A DNA stretch of 64,000 nucleotides from Zunongwangia endophytica (GTDB lineage: Bacteria > Bacteroidota > Bacteroidia > Flavobacteriales > Flavobacteriaceae). A model generated the notes under the pieces. It saw only the letters and a program-made list of their open reading frames with translations. It was not told the DNA's origin and did not search any database. Below, one piece after another: positions 34,441 to 42,587 of this stretch (the stretch's first letter is position 1; every line of letters begins with the position of its first letter). The DNA is taken from contig NZ_JAUFPZ010000002.1 in NCBI RefSeq assembly GCF_030409505.1, positions 248,001-312,000 of the forward strand. The letters run 5' to 3'. The translations under genes were made by a program, and so were the position numbers.

Positions 34441-35586
34441 ATGAAAAAGGCTTCAGAGATATTATTCAGTCAAAATCATCAAATAATAGAGGAGTGGGAA
34501 AAGAGAGCTAAAAAGGAAATTTTAGCATCTAAAAATACAGAGCAACTGGTTTTAAGAAATCAATTACCACATCTTCTAGATGGTATTGCAGATATAATGA
34601 GCCGTTATAAAGAATTTGAGCATGTAAAAGAAGATGAGAATTACGAAGAAATAATTAACAATAGTATCGATCACGGTAGGCATAGAGCCACATCTTCACA
34701 ATATACGGTAAAGCATATTTTGGAAGAATATATTTTATTCCATCGCGTTATTACAGATGTTTTAAGGAAAAATGACTGTTACACTGCAGAAGTTGGGATC
34801 TTATTAAAATATACCCTAGAAACGGCAATGCTTAATTCGGCAGATTCTTTTAATAATTCTTTGCAGGACATGCGTCAAAAATTGGTGGGAACACTCGCTC
34901 ACGATATGCGAAATCCGATCTCAGCTGCGCTCTTTGCAATCGATATCATGCGGTATGAGCATGGTGAAGAAAGATTCAATAAAGTTAAGAAAATGACCGA
35001 GCGTAGTTTACGCAAATCGATCGAACTAATGGAAGGTCTGTTAGATGCTATTTCTGTGCAGGCAGGGGATGGAATCACCCTCAATTTTGACGAAATAGAT
35101 CTTCTAAAAGATATCAAATGGGTTAGAGACGAAGCTCAAGAGGTTTATGATAATAAAATTGAATTGGTAGCTCCAGACACCGAAATTAAAGGCGTTTTTG
35201 ACGGTACGGCGATTCGAAGAGTATTAGAAAACCTTATTAATAATGGTGTGAAATATGGTTCTTTAGATCAACCAATCACTGTAAAAGTTGATGAAGATGA
35301 GAGCCAAGTATCGTTAAAAGTTCATAATAGTGGTGATTCTATTCCAGAAGAAAAACAAGAAAAAATCTTCGACTTTTTGAACTCGAGTCATGACGAAAAA
35401 ACGGGTCAGCATAAAAGTTGGGGAATGGGACTTACCTTGGTTAAAATTGTAGCCGAAGCTCACGGCGGAAATGCAAAAATTAGCAGTAATGAAAAAGACG
35501 GAACTACTTTCACAATTACTCTAGAAAAATTTCTAAATATTCCAGGCAGAACAACTTCAAAATTGAATTACGTAAGCATGCAATAA
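34441..35586 (+). CDS. sensor histidine kinase with RsbRD-like N-terminal domain
   Basis: The 381-residue kinase has no transmembrane segment, so it is probably cytosolic. Residues about 1-140 are helical (QIIEEWEKRAKKEILASKN, LPHLLDGIADIMSRY, TVKHILEEYILFHRVI), in the style of the RsbRD/globin-like sensor domain of stress signalling. The H-box is LVGTLAHDMRNPISAALFAI near residue 152, the N-box VLENLINNGVKYG near 263, and the G-box SWGMGLTLVKIVAEAHGG near 328. It has no receiver domain and no co-directional response regulator; the LytTR regulator gene downstream is convergent and of another class. The input signal is unknown. Confidence 0.88.
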   Translation: MKKASEILFSQNHQIIEEWEKRAKKEILASKNTEQLVLRNQLPHLLDGIADIMSRYKEFEHVKEDENYEEIINNSIDHGRHRATSSQYTVKHILEEYILFHRVITDVLRKNDCYTAEVGILLKYTLETAMLNSADSFNNSLQDMRQKLVGTLAHDMRNPISAALFAIDIMRYEHGEERFNKVKKMTERSLRKSIELMEGLLDAISVQAGDGITLNFDEIDLLKDIKWVRDEAQEVYDNKIELVAPDTEIKGVFDGTAIRRVLENLINNGVKYGSLDQPITVKVDEDESQVSLKVHNSGDSIPEEKQEKIFDFLNSSHDEKTGQHKSWGMGLTLVKIVAEAHGGNAKISSNEKDGTTFTITLEKFLNIPGRTTSKLNYVSMQ

Positions 35587-35700
35587 ATCGCTAAAATTAG
35601 GATTTCTATTAAAAGTATTGCCTAGCAAAAAACTTGAAATCGATAAAAGATTTAGCTATAGTATTTTAAAAACTAAGAATTAGTGAAGTTCTAAGAACAA

Positions 35701-36411
35701 CTAATGAAATTCCTGAAATTTCTCTAATACCTGTTCTTTATAACTTCTACTAATTGGAATAGATTTTTGGTGAATAACAACCTGCTCGTTCGTATAGGAA
35801 TCTATGCTGTCGATTGCAACAATAAAAGATCTGTGCGTTCTTATAAACTTCGAGCGGGGAAGTTTCTCTTCAATAGCAGTGATAGTTTCTCGGGTAATTT
35901 TAGTTTCAGTAAGTAAATGTATTTTTAAGTAATCAGAATAACTTTCAATATAAAGCAGGTCATTAAAATCGATTTTCACCATTTGCCGATCTATTTTTAC
36001 GAAAATAAATTCAGCTTCCTTTTTGGGTAATTTTGATTTTAGTTTTGTTGAATGCTGATTTCTAAAATTACTAATTGCATCGATTAAACGATCAAAAGAG
36101 ATCGGTTTGAGCAAATAATCTGCGGCATGTAAATCAAATCCATCAATAGCATATTCGCGATAGGCAGTGGTAAATATTATTTGAATAGTACTATTAATGG
36201 ATTTGGCAAATGAGATTCCTGAAATTCCCGGCATATTAATATCCAAAAATATGAGCTGAACATTTTCTTTACTAATCACATTAAAAGCTTCTGTAGCATT
36301 ATTGCATCTGGCTAGAATATGGATGTCGTCTATTTTAGAAAGATGACTTTCCAAAATATCTAAGGCCACTGGCTCGTCGTCAACAAGAATACAATTAATG
36401 GATGCGCTCAT
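35701..36411 (-). CDS. LytTR-family response regulator
   Basis: This is a two-component regulator of 236 residues. The receiver domain has the acidic pair in LVDDEPVALDILESHL near residue 9, phospho-acceptor Asp in LIFLDINMPGISG near 56, switch Thr in FTTAYREYAIDGF near 83 and Lys in ADYLLKPISFDRL near 104. Residues about 135-236 are a LytTR DNA-binding domain (FVKIDRQMVKIDFNDLLYIE, KFIRTHRSFIV). Its partner is probably the LytS-type kinase at 38294-39355. Regulators of this class often control envelope or extracellular functions. Confidence 0.92.
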   Translation of the reverse strand: MSASINCILVDDEPVALDILESHLSKIDDIHILARCNNATEAFNVISKENVQLIFLDINMPGISGISFAKSINSTIQIIFTTAYREYAIDGFDLHAADYLLKPISFDRLIDAISNFRNQHSTKLKSKLPKKEAEFIFVKIDRQMVKIDFNDLLYIESYSDYLKIHLLTETKITRETITAIEEKLPRSKFIRTHRSFIVAIDSIDSYTNEQVVIHQKSIPISRSYKEQVLEKFQEFH

Positions 36412-36480
36412 ACTTTTCAGAATTAAGACTTATTAAAAAGATAGATTTTCAGCTTATATTTTCTAAGAATATAATTCATA

Positions 36481-36879
36481 TTATTTTTTTAAAGCGGTTA
36501 GAATGATGATGCCCAATCGTCCAAAAAGAAAGGTAAATGTTCCAAAAATGATGGTAAGGAGTGTCAATTTCAATCCGCCAGCTAGTAATTCAGTAGATAC
36601 ATTTCCCCAAGTTTCTATCGCATCAAATAATTGTAATAAACCAACAAACTGAAATAGTAATCCGCTAACCAAAGCAAATAATCCTATGTGATGAATTAAA
36701 CTGAGCGTTTTTTTGAATATATGATCTTGCGATAATTTTATACCGGCAAAAATTATTAAAACAATAGTCACTAAGAAGCAAATAAGAATAGTCCACATCG
36801 CGAAAGGACCACCTTCATCAATTCTTTTTCCTATTTCGTTGAAAAATCCCGGATTTTGAAATAGTAATGTTAAGTACAT
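36481..36879 (-). CDS. MotA/TolQ/ExbB-like small membrane protein
   Basis: The 132-residue protein has three hydrophobic helices: about residues 26-48 (FAMWTILICFLVTIVLIIFA), 63-88 (IGLFALVSGLLFQFVGLLQL) and 99-127 (LLAGGLKLTLLTIIFGTFTF). The pattern resembles the transmembrane core of MotA/TolQ/ExbB proton channel subunits, but it is short and no ExbD or TolR-type gene is beside it. It is upstream of, and co-directional with, the LytTR regulator (69 bases). A shared transcript is plausible and a function is not established. Confidence 0.65.
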   Translation of the reverse strand: MYLTLLFQNPGFFNEIGKRIDEGGPFAMWTILICFLVTIVLIIFAGIKLSQDHIFKKTLSLIHHIGLFALVSGLLFQFVGLLQLFDAIETWGNVSTELLAGGLKLTLLTIIFGTFTFLFGRLGIIILTALKK

Positions 36880-37117
36880 AATTTGATTTTTTTAAGGTTA
36901 ATATCACAAACTTACCGGGCTTGTAGACTTAAACATATACTTTGCGATGGATTGCAGCATTTTGGTGCTTTTCTACGCTAAAGATAGCGTTTTGAAAAAA
37001 ATATCTAGAAAAATTGCAGAAACCCGTTAAGAATATGTAGTTGATCGCAAAACTCCCGATAGTTTAATTAAAGGAAACATATTTGTTTGATAATTGAGCA
37101 TCTAAAAACAGCTTCTT

Positions 37118-38191
37118 ATGAAACACAAACTACTAATTGCAATTGCAGTTTTTATCTATTCTACTAGTATCAGTCAGACTAAAGAATCAATTTCCAAAGG
37201 TCAAATTAGTATTATTGATGAGAAAATTAAAGATTTTCCTAAAGCAACTGAACTTTCAATAGCATTTATTAAAAATGGAGAAGTATCTTTTTATGGCGCC
37301 AAGCGAATAGATGATACAATAGAATATGTAGATAATTCTAATAAAGTATTTGAGATTGGTTCTTTAACCAAAGTATTTACTTCAACCTTATTGGCTAATT
37401 TAGTTCTTCAGCACAAAATAGATTTAAATAAACCTATACACAGTTATTTTGATTTTCCGATAGGCAACAAAGAAATTACTGTTTTACAATTAGCGAATCA
37501 TACTTCTGGATTGCCGAAACTACCTTCTAACTTAGATTTAGATAAAGCAGATCAATCTAATCCCTACAAGAATTATAGTAAGGAAGATTTGAAAGAATTG
37601 CTGAGGAATAAACTGGAAATTATTAGTGATCCAGGAACAGCTTACGAATATTCAAATATAGGTGCCGGAATACTTGGATATTTACTTGAAGTTCAAACAG
37701 ATTTGACCTATGAAGAATTACTTAAAAAGTATATTGTAGCAAAATATGATATGAAAAATACGTCTACCATTCTTAATAATATTAATTCAGATCTAGTTGA
37801 AGGTTTAGACAGCAATGGCAATAAAACGGCAAACTGGGATTTAAATGCTTTAGTAGGAGCTGGTGGAATTTTATCGAACGTAGAAGATCTATCAAAATTT
37901 GCTATAGCGCAACTTAATCAGGAAAATAAAGAACTTGAGTTAACCAGAAAAACTACTTTTGAAATACCAGAATATCAGATGGAAGTTGGTTTGGCGTGGA
38001 AAATATTAAAACCAGATCCTGAAAATAAATGGTATATGCATAATGGCGGCACCAGTGGCTATAGCACTATGTTTGCATTAGATATTGAGAATGAAATAGG
38101 AATTATTATCTTATCGAATGTATCAACATTTAATGAGAATGCTAGAAACATCGATCAACTATGCTTAGAATTGATGCAATCTCAGTATTGA
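37118..38191 (+). CDS. exported class C beta-lactamase-like serine hydrolase
   Basis: The 357-residue hydrolase has a signal peptide (MKHKLLIAIAVFIYSTSISQ). Penicillin-binding fold motifs are present: FEIGSLTKVFTSTLLANLVL near residue 81 with the Ser-x-x-Lys catalytic pair (SLTK), YEYSNIGAGILGYLLE near 172 with Tyr-x-Asn, and YMHNGGTSGYSTMF near 305 in place of the KTG motif. This large family holds esterases, D-amino peptidases and true beta-lactamases, so resistance should not be inferred. It lies between the LytTR regulator and the LytS kinase genes, 102 bases before the kinase. Confidence 0.85.
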   Translation: MKHKLLIAIAVFIYSTSISQTKESISKGQISIIDEKIKDFPKATELSIAFIKNGEVSFYGAKRIDDTIEYVDNSNKVFEIGSLTKVFTSTLLANLVLQHKIDLNKPIHSYFDFPIGNKEITVLQLANHTSGLPKLPSNLDLDKADQSNPYKNYSKEDLKELLRNKLEIISDPGTAYEYSNIGAGILGYLLEVQTDLTYEELLKKYIVAKYDMKNTSTILNNINSDLVEGLDSNGNKTANWDLNALVGAGGILSNVEDLSKFAIAQLNQENKELELTRKTTFEIPEYQMEVGLAWKILKPDPENKWYMHNGGTSGYSTMFALDIENEIGIIILSNVSTFNENARNIDQLCLELMQSQY

Positions 38192-38293
38192 AACGTATAA
38201 AAAGAGTATTTATAAGATCTGCTGACGTTTTTGGTGGCACAACCTGTTTTATAGAGTTTAAAAATTTAAGAGTATCCGCATTTACTGAAAAGA

Positions 38294-39355
38294 ATGAAAC
38301 TGAAGCTTTTTTTAGCACTATTAAAAACAGTCGTACTGCATGGCTTATTCTGGCTGGCAGTACTGTTTTTTTATACTTTTTTCTTTGCGATCAAAGATTC
38401 AGATTTGTGGATTTCAGCACAATTTTCTTTAGCCTTAATGCCGGTAACCATAGGGACCACTTATACGTTCTCCTATGTACTTCTGCCAAATTACTTGGTT
38501 AGAAGAAAGTATTTTTTATTCAGCCTATATTCGTTTTATGCGCTGGTAATTTCAGCTTCATTAATTATCTTTTCAGCATTTTATGGTTATTTACTGAGCC
38601 TGGGATTAGAATGGGAAGGGAATTATCCCGTATCTAAAGGCTTAACTTTTATATTTTTCGCTGTCTATTTGGTGATTGTTTTAGGCTGTGGTTTTAGTCT
38701 TGTCAAAGATTATTTTAAAACTTTAAACAGAAATGAAGAATTAAAAAACACCCTTTTAGAAAGCGAATTACAGCTCAAAATTCAGGAATTACAGTATTTG
38801 AAAATGCAAATCCACCCGCATTTTTTATTCAATACACTTAATACGATTTACGGGCTCACGCTCACAAAGAAAGATTCGGCGCCGGGAATGATATTGAAAT
38901 TGGCCGATCTACTCGATTATATTTTATATGAAACCATGAAAAATAAGGTGCCGTTGCAAAGAGAAATTCAGCATCTAAAAGATTATATTGAACTAGAAAA
39001 GTTGCGTTTTGGAGAGCGATTAACTATTGAAATACGAATTGCTGAATTTTCGTCGAATATCGAAATTCCGCCAATGTTGTTTCTACCCTTTTTAGAAAAT
39101 GCTTTTAAGCATGGAAAGGCTTCTGAAGAAATTTTGAAAATTGAAATGAAGATTGAAATCGTTGAAAATCAACTCAATTTTATGCTGAAAAACTCGATTC
39201 CCGAGCAGAAAGAAATACTCGATCGCAATTCAGGAATTGGACTCGAAAATATCCAAAAACGACTGAAACATATTTATGGAGATGCTTATCGTTTAGAAAT
39301 TTCAGAAGTGGAGGGTTTTTATATAGTTCAGCTTAAAATACCAACTGATTTCTAA
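38294..39355 (+). CDS. LytS-type sensor histidine kinase
   Basis: This 353-residue membrane kinase of the His_kinase/HATPase type usually pairs with LytTR regulators. Four transmembrane helices lie in residues about 8-135 (LHGLFWLAVLFFYTFFFAI, FSLALMPVTIGTTYTFSYVL, FSLYSFYALVISASLIIFSA, GLTFIFFAVYLVIVLGCGFS). The phosphoacceptor region reads QIHPHFLFNTLNTIYGL near residue 173. The ATP lid is present as PPMLFLPFLENAFKHGK near 257 and SGIGLENIQKRLKHIYGD near 315. The LytTR regulator at 35701-36411 is the obvious partner, although it is on the other strand with two genes between. Confidence 0.9.
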   Translation: MKLKLFLALLKTVVLHGLFWLAVLFFYTFFFAIKDSDLWISAQFSLALMPVTIGTTYTFSYVLLPNYLVRRKYFLFSLYSFYALVISASLIIFSAFYGYLLSLGLEWEGNYPVSKGLTFIFFAVYLVIVLGCGFSLVKDYFKTLNRNEELKNTLLESELQLKIQELQYLKMQIHPHFLFNTLNTIYGLTLTKKDSAPGMILKLADLLDYILYETMKNKVPLQREIQHLKDYIELEKLRFGERLTIEIRIAEFSSNIEIPPMLFLPFLENAFKHGKASEEILKIEMKIEIVENQLNFMLKNSIPEQKEILDRNSGIGLENIQKRLKHIYGDAYRLEISEVEGFYIVQLKIPTDF

Positions 39356-39435
39356 GTTTTTAGAAATTAAAAAATTATGATTTTTGTAAGATAAGATTTA
39401 CTACTTTTAGCTAATTATTCTAACTATTAGAAATT

Positions 39436-39543
39436 ATGGCAAAAGAAAAATCACCATCGAAAAATTCGGCTAAAAAAGAGCCAGCATCTACACTTAAAGA
39501 AAAGAGGGCTGCCAAAGCAGCGAAAAAGAAAAATAGAAGCTAA
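39436..39543 (+). CDS. 35-residue Lys-rich small protein
   Basis: A complete short frame runs from ATG to TAA and translates as MAKEKSPSKNSAKKEPAST followed by LKEKRAAKAAKKKNRS. It is extremely basic (about 13 Lys and Arg) with Ala, Ser and Pro, and has no hydrophobic core, so it is probably disordered or binds RNA, DNA or ribosomes. It has its own space between the LytS kinase and a strong terminator at 39575-39600. Its composition is unlike a chance frame in AT-rich DNA. It recalls small ribosome- or nucleoid-associated proteins, but I do not assign a family. Confidence 0.7.
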   Translation: MAKEKSPSKNSAKKEPASTLKEKRAAKAAKKKNRS

Positions 39544-39574
39544 GCAGTTTTATCTTCGAATTAAGGTATAAATT

Positions 39575-39600
39575 AAAAAGGAGCGAATTCGCTCCTTTTT
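39575..39600. terminator. bidirectional terminator
   Basis: This is a perfect palindrome: AAAAAGGAGCGAA and TTCGCTCCTTTTT meet without a spacer. It ends the 35-residue protein gene on one side and the DEAD-box helicase gene on the other. Confidence 0.92.
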
Positions 39601-40944
39601 TTATTTCTTATTTCTTCTGTTCGCGTTTTTATCACCGCGAGTTTTTGGCTTCTTATATTTTTTAGCAATTTCTCTTCGGTAGGATCCTCCAAGATTTACT
39701 TTTTTGTTTTTATCCTTTTTCTCGTGGAACGCGGCACCGCCATCTTCGAGTGATTTGTTTGGATTGTTAATTTCGATTTCTCTTGGTCTTTCTTCAGGAA
39801 TTAATTCTGAAGAAATTTTTACTTCCGCAGGAATTTCGACTTTGGGAACTTCCATTTTCATTAATTCTTCAATCGCTTTCAAAGAATCCATTTCTGCTTC
39901 CGTAGTAAATAAAAGCGCCTGTCCTTTTTTCTCGGCTCTTCCCGTTCTACCAATCCTGTGCATATAGTTTTCAGGGTAATTTGGCGTATCGAAATTGACT
40001 ACCTGAGAAACATCTTCGATATCAAGACCACGTGCCATAACATCGGTCGCAATCATAATTCGGCTTAAGCCTTCATCAAAATCGCTCACGTTTTTAAGTC
40101 GGTAATTCTGACTTTTACCGGTATGTACCAGGCTTATTTCTCCCGGAAATTTTTGTCCCAAACTTTCAAAAAGTCGATCTGCAATTCGCTTATCTGAGAT
40201 GAAAATCAATATTTTTTTATAAATATCTTTATCAGCAAGTAAATGCTTTAAAAGATTGGCTTTCGTATTGAAATTGGGAATAAGATAGTTTTGCTGATCG
40301 ATATTTTCTAGCGGAGTCCCGCTTACGGCTATCGAAATCTTTTCAGGAGATTTAAAATTCTCGCTAATCATTTGTTCCACAGTTTCTGTCATCGTTGCCG
40401 AAAACATGATACTTTGGCGATTGGCAGGAAGCAATTCTATAATATTATTTACCTGAAATTTAAACCCAAGGTCCAGCATCACATCAACTTCATCAATCAC
40501 AAATCGCTGAATAGATTTTAGCTGCACCGCTCTTCGCAAAACCAAATCGTAAAGTCTACGAGGTGTGGCGACGACAATATCCAGACCGCGCATTAACTCC
40601 TGTTGCTGAGTGTTAATATTTACACCACCATAAATACCGGCTACTCTTATGTTGATGTATGCGGTAAGTTTTTCAATTTCTTCTACAACCTGAACTACCA
40701 GTTCTCGCGTTGGTACCATAATTAGGATACGCGGATTCTTTTGCGTAGAATATTTTAGCATTCTTAGCATTGGCAAAAGATACGCGAAGGTTTTCCCGGT
40801 ACCGGTTTGTGCGATACCAACTACATCTTTTCCAGACATAATAGGCGCAAATGCCTGTTCCTGGATTGGTGTTGGCTTTTGGAAGTTTAAATCTTCCAGC
40901 GCATTACGTAAAGGTGTATTTAAATTAAGATCTTGAAAACTCAC
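39601..40944 (-). CDS. DEAD-box RNA helicase (RhlE-like)
   Basis: This ATP-dependent RNA helicase has all core motifs: Q-motif PTPIQEQAF, Walker A AQTGTGKTFAYLLP, PTRELVVQVVEE, motif II VIDEVDVMLDLGF (DEVD rather than DEAD), SAT in IMFSATMTE, ARGLDIEDVSQVVNF and HRIGRTGRAEKKG. The C-terminal tail is strongly basic (KKDKNKKVNLGGSYRREIAK, GDKNANRRNKK), usual for RNA binding. I choose the GTG at 40944, giving the typical MSFQDLNLN start. The longer TTG start at 40968 overlaps a TACCTTTG promoter box and would lie upstream of the transcription start. Members act in ribosome assembly or cold adaptation. Confidence 0.92.
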   Translation of the reverse strand: MSFQDLNLNTPLRNALEDLNFQKPTPIQEQAFAPIMSGKDVVGIAQTGTGKTFAYLLPMLRMLKYSTQKNPRILIMVPTRELVVQVVEEIEKLTAYINIRVAGIYGGVNINTQQQELMRGLDIVVATPRRLYDLVLRRAVQLKSIQRFVIDEVDVMLDLGFKFQVNNIIELLPANRQSIMFSATMTETVEQMISENFKSPEKISIAVSGTPLENIDQQNYLIPNFNTKANLLKHLLADKDIYKKILIFISDKRIADRLFESLGQKFPGEISLVHTGKSQNYRLKNVSDFDEGLSRIMIATDVMARGLDIEDVSQVVNFDTPNYPENYMHRIGRTGRAEKKGQALLFTTEAEMDSLKAIEELMKMEVPKVEIPAEVKISSELIPEERPREIEINNPNKSLEDGGAAFHEKKDKNKKVNLGGSYRREIAKKYKKPKTRGDKNANRRNKK

Positions 40945-40965
40945 AACGAGAGGTTTAATTTTTTG

Positions 40966-40973
40966 CAAAGGTA
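40966..40973 (-). promoter_or_regulatory. -7 promoter box of the helicase gene
   Basis: The minus strand reads TACCTTTG, a TAnnTTTG match. It overlaps the TTG codon at 40968 and lies 21 bases before the GTG at 40944, so it decides the start. Confidence 0.5.
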
Positions 40974-41016
40974 GGTTATGAATCCCAAAGTTTTAGCTCC
41001 TTTTGCGGTATAAATC

Positions 41017-41889
41017 TTATGCAATGCTAATTTTATAGCTAGCATTAAATTCTTTTTCTGCAGCGAGTGCTATAATTCCTTCTTTAGTTTCGATGTTTTG
41101 ATCGGTACCTTCAACATCTGCAATTCCCAACCAGGGTTCAATGCAAACATAAGGAGCGCCCGGTTTTGCCCACACTCCAAGATTTTTAAAGTCGCTATAC
41201 GAAACACTTAAAATTTCACCGTGATTGGTACTTTTTAAGCTCACTTTTTTAGAAGCTATATTTTTAAAAATTAAAGCATCTTCATTAAAAATATCTTTAG
41301 TAAGCTGGATTTTATTATCGTTTTTAGTAATTGTTTTGGTTTGATCGCTTACTAATCCGCTATCTCCCAAAATGTAAGATTCTAAATTTTGATTTTGGTC
41401 GAACTCTAAATAGTAATCTTCGTAAGTTTCGTTTTCAAATAGTGGCGCATTAAATGCTGGATGTCCGCCTACCTGAAAGTAGATTTTTTGATTATCCAGG
41501 TTTTTCACTAAATGATGAACTTCAATCGTTTTGCCATTCAGCGTAAATGTTAGCTCAAATTCGAATTTAAAAGGATAAATTTTTACAAGCGCTTCAGAAC
41601 TTTTTAAAATGAAAGTAATTGAAGTTTCTGTTTGATTTTTCACTTCAAGATTGTCATTGTTTCTTACAAAGCCATGTTTCGGCATATCATAAAAACTTCC
41701 TTGAAATTTATATTTTCCATCTTTTAAAACACCAATTACCGGAAAGAGGTTAGGAGCGTGGCTTCCCCAAATTTCGGGATCTGCCTGCCACATATATTCT
41801 TTTTTGTTTTCCAGGTTTTTAATGCTGCAAAGTTCGACGCCATTATGCTGAATTCCAACTTCTAATTGGTCGTTTTTTAAGGTGTACAT
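41017..41889 (-). CDS. LacX-like aldose 1-epimerase family protein
   Basis: The 290-residue protein has the galactose-mutarotase beta-sandwich fold but belongs to the LacX/YeaD-like branch, distinct from GalM. Visible markers are MWQADPEIWGSHAPNLFPVIG near residue 33, the conserved MPKHGFVRN near 68, QVGGHPAFNAPLFENE near 138 with its His, and VCIEPWLGIADVEG near 252 with the expected catalytic Glu. Substrate is uncertain (aldoses or hexose 6-phosphates). It has no sugar-operon neighbours here and is not the mutarotase of the galactose locus. Confidence 0.87.
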   Translation of the reverse strand: MYTLKNDQLEVGIQHNGVELCSIKNLENKKEYMWQADPEIWGSHAPNLFPVIGVLKDGKYKFQGSFYDMPKHGFVRNNDNLEVKNQTETSITFILKSSEALVKIYPFKFEFELTFTLNGKTIEVHHLVKNLDNQKIYFQVGGHPAFNAPLFENETYEDYYLEFDQNQNLESYILGDSGLVSDQTKTITKNDNKIQLTKDIFNEDALIFKNIASKKVSLKSTNHGEILSVSYSDFKNLGVWAKPGAPYVCIEPWLGIADVEGTDQNIETKEGIIALAAEKEFNASYKISIA

Positions 41890-42023
41890 AGTCTTTGGTT
41901 AGTTTAGGAGATAAATATAAAACCTCTAATTGGTTATTAAGAAGTATAAAACTATAAATATTTCTTATAATTAAGATAGAATGTTTCTTTTGAAAGCAAT
42001 AAGCCAAGTGCTATATTAGAAGT

Positions 42024-42031
42024 AAATTTGG
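42024..42031 (+). promoter_or_regulatory. -7 promoter box of the FMN reductase gene
   Basis: TAAATTTG matches TAnnTTTG and lies 17 bases before the ATG. The -33 element is unclear. Confidence 0.45.
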
Positions 42032-42048
42032 ACTAGAAAAACAATATT

Positions 42049-42582
42049 ATGAAACGTATACTAGGATTCGCAGGATCTAATAGCAGTAAATCTATAAATG
42101 CACAATTGGTAGCTAATTTATTAAATCGACTTTCGGCTGATTTTAAAACGGAGCAAATTGATATTCGTGATTATGAGTTGCCTTTTTATGGAGAAGATCT
42201 AGAGAACGAAAAAGGAATTCCTAATAAAGCACAAGATTTTGCTGCAGAGATCGAAAAGAACGATGCCGTGATAATCGCAATCAACGAACATAACGGAAGT
42301 CGTTCGGCAGTTTTTAAAAACTTAATCGATTGGGTTTCTAGACATAATCGTGGTTTTTTAACCGATAAAAAAATACTCCTTGTAGCAGCATCACCAGGCG
42401 GAAGCGGTGCCGCAACTGCAATGGCCTATGCTAAAACGGCGTTTGGGATTTTTGGAGGAGATGTAGTGGAAACGCTAAGTTTTCCTAATTTCTACGATAA
42501 CTTTAAAGAAGGAGAAATCACCAATTCTGAGATAGCATCAGAAATTGATTCAAAATTAAATACTTTTGCGCAACAAATTTAA
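42049..42582 (+). CDS. NAD(P)H-dependent FMN reductase
   Basis: The 177-residue flavodoxin-fold protein of the NADPH-dependent FMN reductase family reduces flavins, quinones or azo compounds. The phosphate-binding loop is GFAGSNSSKSINAQLV at residue 6. The FMN-edge motif NEHNGSRSAVFKNLIDWVSR follows near residue 86, where most members have an EYN-type loop, and VAASPGGSGAATAM near 118. It ends five bases before the GTG of pabB, so the two form an operon; no metabolic link is obvious. Confidence 0.88.
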   Translation: MKRILGFAGSNSSKSINAQLVANLLNRLSADFKTEQIDIRDYELPFYGEDLENEKGIPNKAQDFAAEIEKNDAVIIAINEHNGSRSAVFKNLIDWVSRHNRGFLTDKKILLVAASPGGSGAATAMAYAKTAFGIFGGDVVETLSFPNFYDNFKEGEITNSEIASEIDSKLNTFAQQI

Positions 42583-42587
42583 TTAGT

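Noticed and set aside
37118..38191. Class C beta-lactamase as an antibiotic resistance gene
   Set aside because: The KTG motif is not conserved and the family includes many esterases and peptidases; nothing supports resistance.
38161..38502. 113-codon plus-strand frame spanning the gap before the LytS kinase
   Set aside because: It overlaps the end of the hydrolase and the start of the kinase in another frame and has no recognisable content.
41017..41889. LacX-like epimerase as part of the galactose locus
   Set aside because: It is about 9 kb from the locus, lacks the operator motif and belongs to a different branch from GalM.
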